A stretch of DNA of 64,000 nt from Oscillochloris sp. ZM17-4. Lineage in GTDB: Bacteria > Chloroflexota > Chloroflexia > Chloroflexales > Chloroflexaceae. Shown piece by piece: positions 1-7,723 of the stretch (position 1 is the stretch's first letter; each line of letters opens with the position of its first letter). The stretch covers positions 291,984 to 355,983 of the forward strand of contig NZ_JAIEWN010000001.1 in NCBI RefSeq assembly GCF_019599295.1. The letters run 5' to 3'. The notes under the pieces were generated by a model. It did not search any database, was not told the origin of the DNA, and was given only the letters and a program-made list of their open reading frames with translations. Position numbers and translations under genes: made by a program.

Positions 1-62
1 ACGCGGGGCTGCCGCCCGCCGTGGCGCCCGCCGGCCCGGCGCTGACGATCTCAGACAGGTGA
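1..62 (+). CDS. 3' end of an unidentified upstream gene (partial)
   Basis: The third frame is open from the window edge to a TGA at 60-62 and encodes about 19 residues rich in Ala, Pro and Gly. The stop overlaps the GTG at 59 in a GTGA arrangement, as in several same-strand pairs of this window, which supports a real upstream gene. Too little is present to name a product, and a chance open frame cannot be excluded. Confidence 0.3.
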   Translation, partial: AGLPPAVAPAGPALTISDR

Positions 63-712
63 GCCTGCTAATGATGATCACGATCACAGAGCTGCAGAGC
101 GAGCGCCTCATCCTGCGCGCCCTCGGCGCCGACGACGCCCCCGCCGTGCTGGAGTACCACCGGCGCTGCTGGCCCTCCGTGGCCCCCTGGATGCCGCTGG
201 TCGAGCCGCAGTTCTTCACCGTGGAGGCGCACCGCGCCCGCCTGGAGTCCGAGCGCACCTCCCGGCTGGTCGGCAGCGCCGTGCGCTTCTACCTGTTCCG
301 CCAGAGCGACCCCGCCGGCCCGATCATCGGCGACCTGAACTTCTCATCGATCATCCGCGGGGCCTTCCAGTCCTGCTTCGTCGGATACAAGATGGACGGC
401 GCGGCGGCAGGCCAGGGCTATATGACCGAGGCGCTGCGACGCGGGGCCGAGTTTGCGCTTACGGAGCTGAGGCTCCACCGCCTAGAGGCCAATATCATCC
501 CGCGCAACCTGCCCTCGCGCCGCGTCGCCGCCAAGGCCGGATTCGTCGAGGAGGGGCTGTCGCACAAGTACCTGAGGATCAACGGCGTCTGGGAGGACCA
601 CCTCCACTACGTCCTGCTAAACAATGACTACGATGACGATCCCAGCGCTGGTACTGGTCGATTCACCTTGGGGGCGCGGCTAACGATTGATAACTCGTCT
701 AATGATTCTTGA
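59..712 (+). CDS. GNAT-family N-acetyltransferase, RimJ/RimL-like
   Basis: Probable acetyl-CoA-dependent N-acetyltransferase of the group that modifies ribosomal-protein N-termini or small molecules. The N-terminal strand (ITELQSERLILR, about residues 8-19) and the acetyl-CoA loop (AAAGQGYMTEAL, about 115-126) are typical. They are followed by the family pattern LHRLEANIIPRNLPSRRVAAK and a GFVEEGLSHKY segment close to RimJ. The start is ambiguous: GTG at 59 overlaps the preceding stop as GTGA, while ATG at 71 fits the family start equally well. The C-terminal tail after about residue 190 is not family-like and runs into the AT-richer restriction-modification island, so the original 3' end may have been replaced. 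The last 14 bp overlap the convergent endonuclease gene. The acceptor substrate cannot be read from sequence. Confidence 0.88.
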   Translation: MSLLMMITITELQSERLILRALGADDAPAVLEYHRRCWPSVAPWMPLVEPQFFTVEAHRARLESERTSRLVGSAVRFYLFRQSDPAGPIIGDLNFSSIIRGAFQSCFVGYKMDGAAAGQGYMTEALRRGAEFALTELRLHRLEANIIPRNLPSRRVAAKAGFVEEGLSHKYLRINGVWEDHLHYVLLNNDYDDDPSAGTGRFTLGARLTIDNSSNDS

Positions 713-1601
713 GTTCGTTGCGTATCGCCTCCTCATAGACATTCTCGTCTGGTAGATTGCTCGGCGATGTGAAAGCTAATGCAACTTGGTCTACAGTAGT
801 GGTGAGGTTTCCCTGCAATATGAGATCACGTGTAGCCCCATCGGCTACCGAAGCCCCCAAGTCATACCACATAAATGTCAGAGAGCCTGGCTGTAAGCCA
901 TAGCCTAATAACTTCCCACCTAATCGCTCACGGATCTTTTCATAAACTGGCTTGGGGCAGACGAAAAAGAGGCCGCTCTTGCACAGGCGTTCTCTTCGGA
1001 GAACATGCCCTTTATAGATGATTTGAGGGAGAATGCGCTTGTTGACATTCTCCCAGTTAAAACCGGCTGTGCTGTAACCTTCAAAAGAGCTTTCTTTTAA
1101 GTAGGCAGTTCGTTCAGATTGGTAATTTCCCGTTGTGTCAATGCTCTGAACTTCAATGGCGACAAATTCTTCTAGATCATTTCTAGAGTTTAGCTTCGCT
1201 AATACCCAATCTACAAAGTACCCCCCTGTTTTTCCTCGGTTAGGCAAGCGGAGTTCCTTTCCCCATCTCTTGCCAAAAACAGCAATCTTTGTCTTTCCTG
1301 ACTCAACGCTCTTAGATCGCGCCTCTTGGCCTGATACTAGTTCTACGTTGTCACCAAATGCCTTGCGGGCAACATCTACCAATATACGATACCTGTTAGC
1401 ATAGAGCCTATATGGACAGCAAATAACAGCGCCAGAAGTTGCGGGCTTTAGTGTGCAAGCCCCACTAATAGCGCCATCGCTAAGGTTCTTCTGGCAGGTA
1501 TCACCTAGAAATGGGCACCGCTTGTCTTCGCGGGCCGCACGAGCCGCTGTAGAGCGATCATCAGGAGAGTAGCCGAAGAATTCGATGATATTGCTAGCCA
1601 A
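699..1601 (-). CDS. NotI-like type II restriction endonuclease
   Basis: Predicted restriction enzyme of the NotI family. Residues 29-62 hold a four-cysteine pattern (C29, C36, C49, C61/C62) beginning CPFLGDTC, matching the metal-binding Cys4 module known in NotI. The probable PD-(D/E)xK-type nuclease core has D131 and an ExQ pair (E150, Q152), so Gln replaces the usual Lys. The start is a TTG at 1601 that overlaps the stop of the methyltransferase gene by 8 bp; an alternative internal start would cut the conserved-looking NIIEFFGYS opening. At 300 residues it is shorter than NotI. The gene is visibly AT-richer than the chromosome around it, suggesting horizontal acquisition. The target sequence is unknown; GCGGCCGC sites do occur in this window (near 20,601, 33,003 and 48,241), so avoidance of that site is not evident. 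Confidence 0.8.
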   Translation of the reverse strand: MASNIIEFFGYSPDDRSTAARAAREDKRCPFLGDTCQKNLSDGAISGACTLKPATSGAVICCPYRLYANRYRILVDVARKAFGDNVELVSGQEARSKSVESGKTKIAVFGKRWGKELRLPNRGKTGGYFVDWVLAKLNSRNDLEEFVAIEVQSIDTTGNYQSERTAYLKESSFEGYSTAGFNWENVNKRILPQIIYKGHVLRRERLCKSGLFFVCPKPVYEKIRERLGGKLLGYGLQPGSLTFMWYDLGASVADGATRDLILQGNLTTTVDQVALAFTSPSNLPDENVYEEAIRNELKNH

Positions 1602-2904
1602 CTTCTATGATCTCCCTATGATTAACTTCACCTTCAGGTTCAATGCTATGCAGATGTTCTCTTAGCTTTTGAGCAATAGCTTTAGCCATAAGAACCGGCA
1701 CTGCATTTCCGACCTGCTCATACTGTGACACACGAGGCCCAAGGAACTGGTATGAGTCTGGGAAGGATTGAAAGCGAGCCGCTTCTCTTACGGTCAATGA
1801 ACGGTCTTGATATGGTAAGAAGACAGCTCCCCAATGGGGATCGCATTTCGTCATGACAGTACCGGAAAGACCATCCGGTCTAAGGCGGCCATACCTCTTT
1901 GTGTGATCTGACTTACGTGCTCGCTGCATACCCTTCGGTAATAGCTCAAAGGGGATATCGCGCCAAGATCCGCCAGGTTTGATGTACTTCATTCGCTCTA
2001 CATTCGTTTTAGATAATTGGGCTGCAAAATGATTAAAGGTGAAGCCCTTTTCATTGCGCATAAGCTTGGAATATTCGCTTTGCGGATCGCAATCATAGCG
2101 AATAACTTCGTCCCCTTCACCCATAGATAAGCGAGGTAAGTCGTCGATAGCCTCACTTACGGTGACTGCGGGCTCTAAGAGTTGTTGATCGCTTGGATCT
2201 AGGCGAAAGACTAACGTTCTGCCACCTCTAAAATTCGCCCGTCCCATTGCATAATGAGTTGGCTCGGGATGCTGTACTTCGCCAAAACGTGATCCGAGCA
2301 ATATGAGCCGCCATCTCTCTTGAGGTACACCATAGTGTGCCGCGAAGAGGATCTTTACAGATACCTTGTATCCTAGACCCGAAAATATCTCGATGATTTG
2401 CCGAAAAACTTTGCCATCCTCAAGCGATAGCAGGCCAGGAACATTCTCGAAAAGAAAAACCTTAGGTTCGAATTCCTCTAGAAATCGCTCGTAATGCCGA
2501 AAGAGTTTGTTGCGAGGATCATCGAGAAATCTTTCAGGGGCGTTAATGGAAAACCCTTGGCACGGAGGGCCGCCAACAAGCACATCTAAATCGCCGCGAT
2601 CCAAGCCTAAGCTTTTTCGAAGCGAATAAGAGTCAACGTCCTCAATAGGTCGATTATCTGCTATAGCCTCAGGATGGTTGTGCTGAAAGGTTTGTATGGC
2701 TTCTGGCATAATATCATTGCCATATAAGCACTTAAAACCAGTCTGTCTAAAGCCCTCAGTGATTCCACCTCCGCCACAGAAAAGGTCAAGCGAGGAAAGC
2801 ACTCTGTAATTTGTATTTTTCGACGGGGTGTTAGCGTAAGATGGTACTGTCGCCTGACTCGGCTCTCGGTTGGGGTGATGCGGGTTTCGCCCGTTTACAG
2901 TCAT
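1594..2904 (-). CDS. DNA (cytosine-5-)-methyltransferase of the NotI-like R-M pair
   Basis: C5-cytosine methyltransferase that would protect the host from the downstream endonuclease. From the ATG at 2904 (436 residues) the ordered motifs are: motif I, SAM-binding DLFCGGGG (about 40-47); motif IV, GGPPCQGFS with catalytic C115; motif VI, ENV (153-155); motif VIII, QERWR (195-199); and motif X near the end, QVGNAVPV. The stretch between motifs VIII and X is the target-recognition domain. An AAGGAG lies 8 nt upstream of the ATG, so longer in-frame starts up to 3018 are unlikely. The stop overlaps the endonuclease start, giving an M-then-R operon in which methylase is made first. Base composition is AT-richer than the flanks. 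Confidence 0.93.
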   Translation of the reverse strand: MTVNGRNPHHPNREPSQATVPSYANTPSKNTNYRVLSSLDLFCGGGGITEGFRQTGFKCLYGNDIMPEAIQTFQHNHPEAIADNRPIEDVDSYSLRKSLGLDRGDLDVLVGGPPCQGFSINAPERFLDDPRNKLFRHYERFLEEFEPKVFLFENVPGLLSLEDGKVFRQIIEIFSGLGYKVSVKILFAAHYGVPQERWRLILLGSRFGEVQHPEPTHYAMGRANFRGGRTLVFRLDPSDQQLLEPAVTVSEAIDDLPRLSMGEGDEVIRYDCDPQSEYSKLMRNEKGFTFNHFAAQLSKTNVERMKYIKPGGSWRDIPFELLPKGMQRARKSDHTKRYGRLRPDGLSGTVMTKCDPHWGAVFLPYQDRSLTVREAARFQSFPDSYQFLGPRVSQYEQVGNAVPVLMAKAIAQKLREHLHSIEPEGEVNHREIIEVG

Positions 2905-3130
2905 GATCTGTGCTCCTTCATCAGACGGCAGGGTGATTATAACATGGAGAGCTAGGTGAATTGAGAGCAGCTTGCCCTCAATCAGTTGGCTGCCGCCTGC
3001 GCGGCAGCTTGCGCTCAAGGCGGCGCAACTCGCGCTGCATGCACGTTTCTTCTACGCGACGTGCAGGGGAAGGAGGTGCTGGGCGGATTGTTGCCGCCCT
3101 CGCCGCTCCCACTACAGCCCTGCATGAAGC

Positions 3131-3742
3131 ATGTGCAGCCCTGCCCACCGCGTGCGCAATAACCTCCAGACGATCTCTGCCCTGCTGGCCATGCAGCTGC
3201 GCCGGGTCGAGCCGCACAGCCAGGGAGCTAAGGCCCTGCGCGAGAGCGCCGCGCGCATCCAGTCGATCGCCGCGATCCACAACCTGCTCTCCCGCGAGGA
3301 TGTCGGCGTCACCACGGTCAACGCGGTGGCCCGCCAGGTGGTCGAGAGCGCCCAGGCCACCCTGGTCAGCAGCGACGCCCCAGTGAAGTTCGCGATCACC
3401 GGCGACGCCGTCCGGGTCGGCTCGCGCGATGCGACGGTCCTCGCCCTGGTGATCAATGAGCTGATCAGCAACGCCCTCACCCACGGCATGGCCGCCGAGG
3501 GCGGGCGCGTCGAGATCGTCGCCCTCCTGTCCGACGGCATGGTCACGGTGAAGGTACGCGACGACGGGCCGACCCACCCGCCGCCGCCCGCCAGCCACAG
3601 CAGCGGCCTCGGCCTCCAGATCATCGAGACCCTGGTACACGAGGATCTCGGCGGTAACTTCCTGCTCTTCCGCGAGGAGGACGGCGGCTGGATGTGCGCC
3701 CGCGTGCAATTCCCTCAGCGCATGATTACTGAGGAGAATTGA
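3131..3742 (+). CDS. Histidine kinase of the HisKA_2 type, lacking sensor domains (probably 5'-truncated)
   Basis: The protein opens directly at the phospho-acceptor region (AHRVRNNLQTISALLAMQLR, about residues 6-25). This is the HisKA_2 H-box with its His before RVRNN. A HATPase_c domain follows with an N-box (INELISNALTHG, about 114-125) and a D/G box (VRDDGP, then SSGLGLQI). No sensor, PAS or membrane segment precedes it, and an in-frame TGA lies at 3125, only 6 nt before the ATG. The upstream sequence borders the AT-rich restriction-modification island. I therefore infer that the island or a deletion removed the 5' part of a longer sensor kinase. It could still work as a soluble kinase. 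No response regulator is adjacent. Confidence 0.65.
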   Translation: MCSPAHRVRNNLQTISALLAMQLRRVEPHSQGAKALRESAARIQSIAAIHNLLSREDVGVTTVNAVARQVVESAQATLVSSDAPVKFAITGDAVRVGSRDATVLALVINELISNALTHGMAAEGGRVEIVALLSDGMVTVKVRDDGPTHPPPPASHSSGLGLQIIETLVHEDLGGNFLLFREEDGGWMCARVQFPQRMITEEN

Positions 3743-3747
3743 GAATT
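3731..3747 (+). repeat. GAGAATT heptad pair
   Basis: Two adjacent copies of GAGAATT straddle the stop codon of the kinase fragment. They face TCAATTC-type heptads at 3908-3939 across a MITE-like element. Confidence 0.5.
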
Positions 3748-3748
3748 G

Positions 3749-3895
3749 GCAATACCGCAGAAGTCACGCTGTCACCCAGGAAGCCACATCTCCATGTCAC
3801 CCTGAGCGCAGCGAAGGGTCTTCCCACAACGGTCATGGGAAGATTCCTCGCTGCGCTCGGAATGCACCATTGGCACGTGACTTCTGCGGTACTGC
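3749..3895. mobile_element. MITE-like element, TACCGCAGAAG family (copy A)
   Basis: A 147-bp non-coding element with inverted ends: 3749-3768 and the complement of 3876-3895 match at 19 of 20 positions around TACCGCAGAAGTCACG. The interior carries further complementary segments (TCTTCCCA against TGGGAAGA), so the whole element folds as one long imperfect hairpin. It shares the internal segment ATGTCACCCTGAGCG with a second locus at 11,580. No transposase is encoded. Related copies lie at 11,548-11,686 and 37,849-38,005, with one end at 48,274. Confidence 0.75.
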
Positions 3896-3903
3896 GAACA
3901 TTG

Positions 3904-3939
3904 AGCATGTTCAATGCTCAATGTTCAATGCTCAATTCC
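3904..3939 (+). repeat. TCAATGC heptad array
   Basis: About four tandem 7-bp units (TCAATGC, TCAATGT, TCAATGC, TCAATTC) lie just upstream of the TerC gene. It is one of several unrelated heptanucleotide families in the window. Confidence 0.7.
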
Positions 3940-3952
3940 TAATGGAGGATCT

Positions 3953-4930
3953 GTGGATATAAGCATCTGGGCCTGGGTGGGATTCCACGCAGTCATCTTC
4001 TTCCTGCTCGCCCTAGACCTGGGAGTCTTCCACCGCAGCGCCCACGAGGTGAAGGTTCAGGAGGCAGCGATCTGGACGGTCATCTGGATCTCGCTCTCGC
4101 TGCTCTTCAACCTGGGGCTCTCCTTCTGGCTCGGCCAGGAGGCCGGGCTGAACTTCCTCGCTGGCTACCTGATCGAGTACTCGCTCAGCGTCGATAATAT
4201 CTTCATCTTCGTCCTGCTCTTCTCCTTCTTCCGCGTCCCCGCCGCCTACCAGCACCGCGTGCTCTTCTGGGGCATCCTCGGCGCCCTGATCATGCGCGGC
4301 AGCCTGATCCTGCTCGGCTCCGCCCTGATCGAGCGCTTCGAGTGGATCATCTATATCTTTGGGGCGTTCCTGGTCTTCACCGGCCTACGCATGTTCTTCA
4401 GCGGCGACGATGAGGAGGAGGATGTCCACCCCGAGGGCAACGTCCTCGTGCGGGTGGTGCGCCGCTTCCTGCCCGTCACCAAGGAGATGCGCGGGCCGCG
4501 CTTCTTTGTGAAGGAGGACGGGATGCTCATGGCCACACCGCTGCTGATCGTCCTGCTGATCGTCGAGAGCACCGACCTGATCTTCGCCGTCGACTCGATC
4601 CCGGCCATCTTCGGGATCACCCACGACGCCTTCATCGTCTACACCTCGAATATCTGCGCCATCCTCGGGCTGCGCTCGCTCTACTTCCTGCTCGCCGGCG
4701 TGATGGATAAGTTTCACTACCTGAAGACCGGCCTGGCCGTCATCCTGACCTTCGTCGGCATGAAGATGCTCTGGCCCGAGATCACCTACCTCGCCCTCCA
4801 CGAGCGCTACGAGATCCCGAACCTGCTCTCGCTCGGCGTGATCATCGCCACCCTCTCGGTCGCCATCATCGCCTCGCTTATCCGCGCCCGCCGCCTGGAG
4901 GGGCAGCAGCCGGCCGAAGTCGGACAGTAG
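3953..4930 (+). CDS. TerC-family integral membrane protein (Alx-like)
   Basis: Polytopic inner-membrane protein of the TerC/Alx family, whose members are implicated in metal-ion export, tellurium resistance or membrane redox balance. About eight hydrophobic segments are visible, with family-typical acidic patches inside membrane regions (EYSLSVDNIFIFVLLFSFF, and later VESTDLIFAVDSIPAIF). The cytosolic loop is charged (DDEEEDVHPEGN). I chose the GTG at 3953, which follows GGAGG at 3944-3948. The ATG at 3914 would start inside the heptad repeats. Length is 325 residues, normal for the family. The substrate cannot be deduced. It stands alone, between a MITE-like element and a GGGGACA repeat. Confidence 0.92.
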   Translation: MDISIWAWVGFHAVIFFLLALDLGVFHRSAHEVKVQEAAIWTVIWISLSLLFNLGLSFWLGQEAGLNFLAGYLIEYSLSVDNIFIFVLLFSFFRVPAAYQHRVLFWGILGALIMRGSLILLGSALIERFEWIIYIFGAFLVFTGLRMFFSGDDEEEDVHPEGNVLVRVVRRFLPVTKEMRGPRFFVKEDGMLMATPLLIVLLIVESTDLIFAVDSIPAIFGITHDAFIVYTSNICAILGLRSLYFLLAGVMDKFHYLKTGLAVILTFVGMKMLWPEITYLALHERYEIPNLLSLGVIIATLSVAIIASLIRARRLEGQQPAEVGQ

Positions 4931-5060
4931 GGGACAGTAGGGGACAGGGGACAGCGCACAGGGGACAGGCCGGGCGCATCGCGCCTATAGATGTGCGTTT
5001 CCTCTCCCCTGTCCCCTGTCCCCTGTCCCCTGTCCCCTGTCCCCTGTCCCCTGTCCCCTA
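4922..5060. repeat. GGGGACA heptad repeats in inverted arms
   Basis: Several GGGGACA units on the left (4922-4966) face a longer run of TGTCCCC units on the right (5004-5060), with a short spacer between. The structure could form a long G-rich/C-rich hairpin between the TerC gene and the peptidase. The same heptad recurs inside a coding region at 29,110-29,192. Confidence 0.9.
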
Positions 5061-5085
5061 ATTCATAGCAGCGAGGGTTCTCTCC

Positions 5086-7050
5086 ATGTTCCAGGCGCTC
5101 CTCTCGACGATCCAGAACGAGGCCTCCGGCGTTGCGGCCAAGGGGCTGGCCGCGAAGATCAGCCAGTGGCACCGCATCCAGGCCAGCCCGATGTACCGCG
5201 AGGCGGCCCACTGGCTCCACACGACGCTGCGGGGCTGGGGGCTACAGAGCGAGCTGGAGTCCTACCCGGTGGCCGAGGGGGCGCTGGCATGGGGCGAGCT
5301 GCTGTTCGACGAGTGGAGCTGCGAGGAGGGCTGGCTCGACCTGCTCCAGCCGGGGGGCGGCGCGCTGCGCCTGGCCGACTACCGGGCGGTGCCGCTCTCG
5401 CTGCTGCCGCGCAGCATATCGGCCGACGGCGAGTATGAGCTGGTCGTGGTGGACGGCGGCGACCGCGAGGAGGACTACGCCGGCCGCGATGTGGCCGGCA
5501 GGCTGGTGCTCACCCGCTCCTCGCCGATGAGCGTCCACCGCATGGCGATCGAACGCTTCGGCGCGGCCGGCGTGATCTTCGACGGCATGCGCTCCATCCC
5601 CGAGATCTGCCCGCCCGGCGACCTGCCCGACGACATCCAGTACAGCTCGTGGTGGTGGTACGGCGGCGAGACGCGGGCCTTCGGCTTCGCGCTCAGCCCG
5701 CGGGCCGGGGCCGCCCTGCGCCGCCGCGCCGCCCAGAGCGACCGCCCGCTGCGCCTGCGCGCCCGCGTGCGTAGCCGCCTCGCCCCCGGAGCCATCGAGG
5801 CGGTCAGCGCGCGCATCCAGGGCGAGAGCGATGAGGAGGTGCTGCTGATGGCCCACCTCTGCCACCCCGCGCCCTGCGCCAACGATAACGCCAGCGGCGC
5901 CGCCGCCACCATGGAGGTGGCCCGCGCCCTCCACGAGCTGATCGGCTCTGGCCGCCTGCCCCGCCCGCGGCGCTCCATCCGCTTCCTCTGGGTGCCCGAG
6001 ATGACCGGCACCTACCTCTACCTGGCCCACCACGAGGAGCTGATCGGCAGGGTCGTCGCCGCGCTCAACCTCGATATGGTCGGCGCCGACCAGGGCCTCT
6101 GCGGCAGCGTGAATATGGTCGTCCACACCAGCGACGCCCTGCCCAGCTTCGTGGGCGACCTGTTGGAGGCCATCCGCGACGGGATGGGCGGCGAGTACCA
6201 CACCTTCAACGGTCGGGCCGACCCACCGCTCTTCCGCTACGCCTCGACCCCGATCTCCAACGGCAGCGACCACTACATCCTGGGCGACCCCTCGGTGGGC
6301 ATCCCCACGCCGCTGATCATCGAGTGGCCCGACCGCTTCTACCACACCACGGCCGACACGATCGAGAAGGTCTCGCCCGTCACCCTGCGGCGCAACATGG
6401 CCCTGGCCGGCACCTATATCGCCTTCCTGGCCTCGGCGGGCGGGCGCGAGGTCGCCTGGCTGGCCCGCGAGATGAACGCCCGTTTCACCGAGGGCCTATC
6501 GCGCAAGCTACAGAGCGCGGTGACGGCGGCACTCGGCGACGAGCGGCCGATCGGCGCGCCATGGGAGGCGCGGGTGGCCTTCCGGATCGACCGGCAGCGG
6601 GCGGCCCTGGCCGACCTGCGCCGACTCGACCCGACCTTCGACCCGGCGCCCTTCCAGGCGGCCGCCCGGGCCAGCGGCGAGCTGCTCTGGGCGCAGTCCC
6701 GCGAGGTGCTGGCGGGATGGCACCCGGTCGGGCGCGAGGATCTGACTGCGGAGACGGCGGCCCTGGTGCCCCGGCGGCTCCAGCGCGGCCCGCTGAGCCT
6801 GGGCCCGCACCTGGCCCGCCTGCCCGCCGCCGAGCGCGAGGCGGCCATGGCCGAGCTGCGAAGACACCGCGGCTTCGACGGCCTCACCGCCGATATCGCC
6901 CTCTACTGGGCCGACGGCCGGCGCAGCCTGGGCGAGATCCTCGACCTGGTGGAGCTGGAGACGCAGACGCGCAGCCCCGGCGGGCTGCACGCCCACTTCG
7001 CACTGCTGGCCCGGCTGGGGCTGGTCGAGCTCGGGGGCGGGGGCGCGTAA
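5086..7050 (+). CDS. M28/DUF4910-type zinc aminopeptidase
   Basis: Predicted di-zinc aminopeptidase. Visible features are a PA-like insert (about residues 100-230, with VVVDGG and RLVLTRSS) and metal-ligand motifs of a co-catalytic zinc peptidase: MAHLCHP (about 254-260), NDNASGAA (about 266-273), WVPEMTG (about 301-307), LNLDMVGAD (about 327-335) and YHTTADT (about 418-424). The C-terminal 90 residues contain a short segment resembling a winged-helix domain (ALYWADGRRSLGEIL). No signal peptide is seen, so cytoplasmic action is likely. Start is the ATG at 5086. At 654 residues it is longer than simple M28 enzymes, owing to the insert and tail. The natural peptide substrate is unknown. It is monocistronic. 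Confidence 0.85.
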   Translation: MFQALLSTIQNEASGVAAKGLAAKISQWHRIQASPMYREAAHWLHTTLRGWGLQSELESYPVAEGALAWGELLFDEWSCEEGWLDLLQPGGGALRLADYRAVPLSLLPRSISADGEYELVVVDGGDREEDYAGRDVAGRLVLTRSSPMSVHRMAIERFGAAGVIFDGMRSIPEICPPGDLPDDIQYSSWWWYGGETRAFGFALSPRAGAALRRRAAQSDRPLRLRARVRSRLAPGAIEAVSARIQGESDEEVLLMAHLCHPAPCANDNASGAAATMEVARALHELIGSGRLPRPRRSIRFLWVPEMTGTYLYLAHHEELIGRVVAALNLDMVGADQGLCGSVNMVVHTSDALPSFVGDLLEAIRDGMGGEYHTFNGRADPPLFRYASTPISNGSDHYILGDPSVGIPTPLIIEWPDRFYHTTADTIEKVSPVTLRRNMALAGTYIAFLASAGGREVAWLAREMNARFTEGLSRKLQSAVTAALGDERPIGAPWEARVAFRIDRQRAALADLRRLDPTFDPAPFQAAARASGELLWAQSREVLAGWHPVGREDLTAETAALVPRRLQRGPLSLGPHLARLPAAEREAAMAELRRHRGFDGLTADIALYWADGRRSLGEILDLVELETQTRSPGGLHAHFALLARLGLVELGGGGA

Positions 7051-7117
7051 CAACACGCGCACCCGGCGTAAAGGGATCATCCCGCACCGCGCGCGCTGCG
7101 GGTGCTATGATCAGTGC

Positions 7118-7139
7118 AGGCGGCAACGTGGCCGCCTGT
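7118..7139. terminator. Hairpin after the aminopeptidase gene
   Basis: Eight-bp complementary arms (CAGGCGGC and its complement) with a 6-nt loop lie about 70 bp past the peptidase stop. There is no U-tract, so terminator function is only a suggestion. Confidence 0.35.
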
Positions 7140-7249
7140 TAGGTATACCACCGAGCAGGGGGCTGCGCTGGCTAGCCATCTACTCCCTCTCACCTCTCAG
7201 ATAATGCAGCTAACCGGCCACTCCCGCAGAGGCACAAGGGAGGTGGCAT

Positions 7250-7723
7250 ATGCTGTCCCGCACCATCCTCCTAACAATCTCACTCCTCATCGGCGTCATC
7301 CTCACGCTCCAGACACCTCCACAGCCCACCCCCGCAGATCCAGCCCTCGACGCCACGCCGGCATGGGAAAACCGCACCCTGATCATCACCAATATGCGAC
7401 GCCTGCGCGGGCTCTACCCCGACGACCCACAGCTCGCAGCACTGGCGTGGCGGCTGGGTGAGCTTGCCGCCCGCCCGCAGGTGCGCGGGCGGCTGCTCGA
7501 CATCGGCCTGGACCCGGAGACCTACCTGGCCTACAGCGACTGGGATCATGAGCTGGCGTTCTCAGACCAGAGCTTCTGGCGGGCCTCGGGCGAGAGGTGC
7601 GCGGTGAGCGCCCCGAGGGCGGCGGCCCAGCGGCGCTGGTCGGCGGCCAGCAGCACCACCGGCCAGTCGCTGCCAAAGGCCACCCGATCCTCGCCGAAGA
7701 CCTCCAGGGCGTGGGCGACATAG
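7250..7723 (+). CDS. Small membrane-anchored protein of unknown function, 3' end probably rearranged
   Basis: An ATG at 7250 follows a strong ribosome-binding site (GGGAGGTG) at good spacing. The first 20 residues form a hydrophobic signal or anchor (TILLTISLLIGVILTL), followed by a Pro/Thr-rich linker and a helical segment (TLIITNMRRLRGLYPDDPQL). After about residue 98 the frame runs antisense into the 3' half of the convergent amidohydrolase gene and reads as low-quality Arg/Ser/Ala-rich sequence. I infer that the true gene is the first 300 bp and that its native stop was lost when the 3' ends of two convergent genes were joined near 7,545. No family is recognised. Confidence 0.45.
   Translation: MLSRTILLTISLLIGVILTLQTPPQPTPADPALDATPAWENRTLIITNMRRLRGLYPDDPQLAALAWRLGELAARPQVRGRLLDIGLDPETYLAYSDWDHELAFSDQSFWRASGERCAVSAPRAAAQRRWSAASSTTGQSLPKATRSSPKTSRAWAT

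Noticed and set aside
699-1601. Avoidance of the NotI site GCGGCCGC as evidence for specificity
   Set aside because: Several GCGGCCGC sites occur in the window, and methylation would protect them, so nothing can be concluded.
3018-3742. Overlapping open frames in four frames around the kinase fragment
   Set aside because: Only the frame with H-box and HATPase motifs (3,131-3,742) has conserved protein features.
5242-6345. 367-codon open frame antisense to the aminopeptidase
   Set aside because: Biased composition, no recognisable family, and fully covered by the peptidase with conserved zinc motifs.
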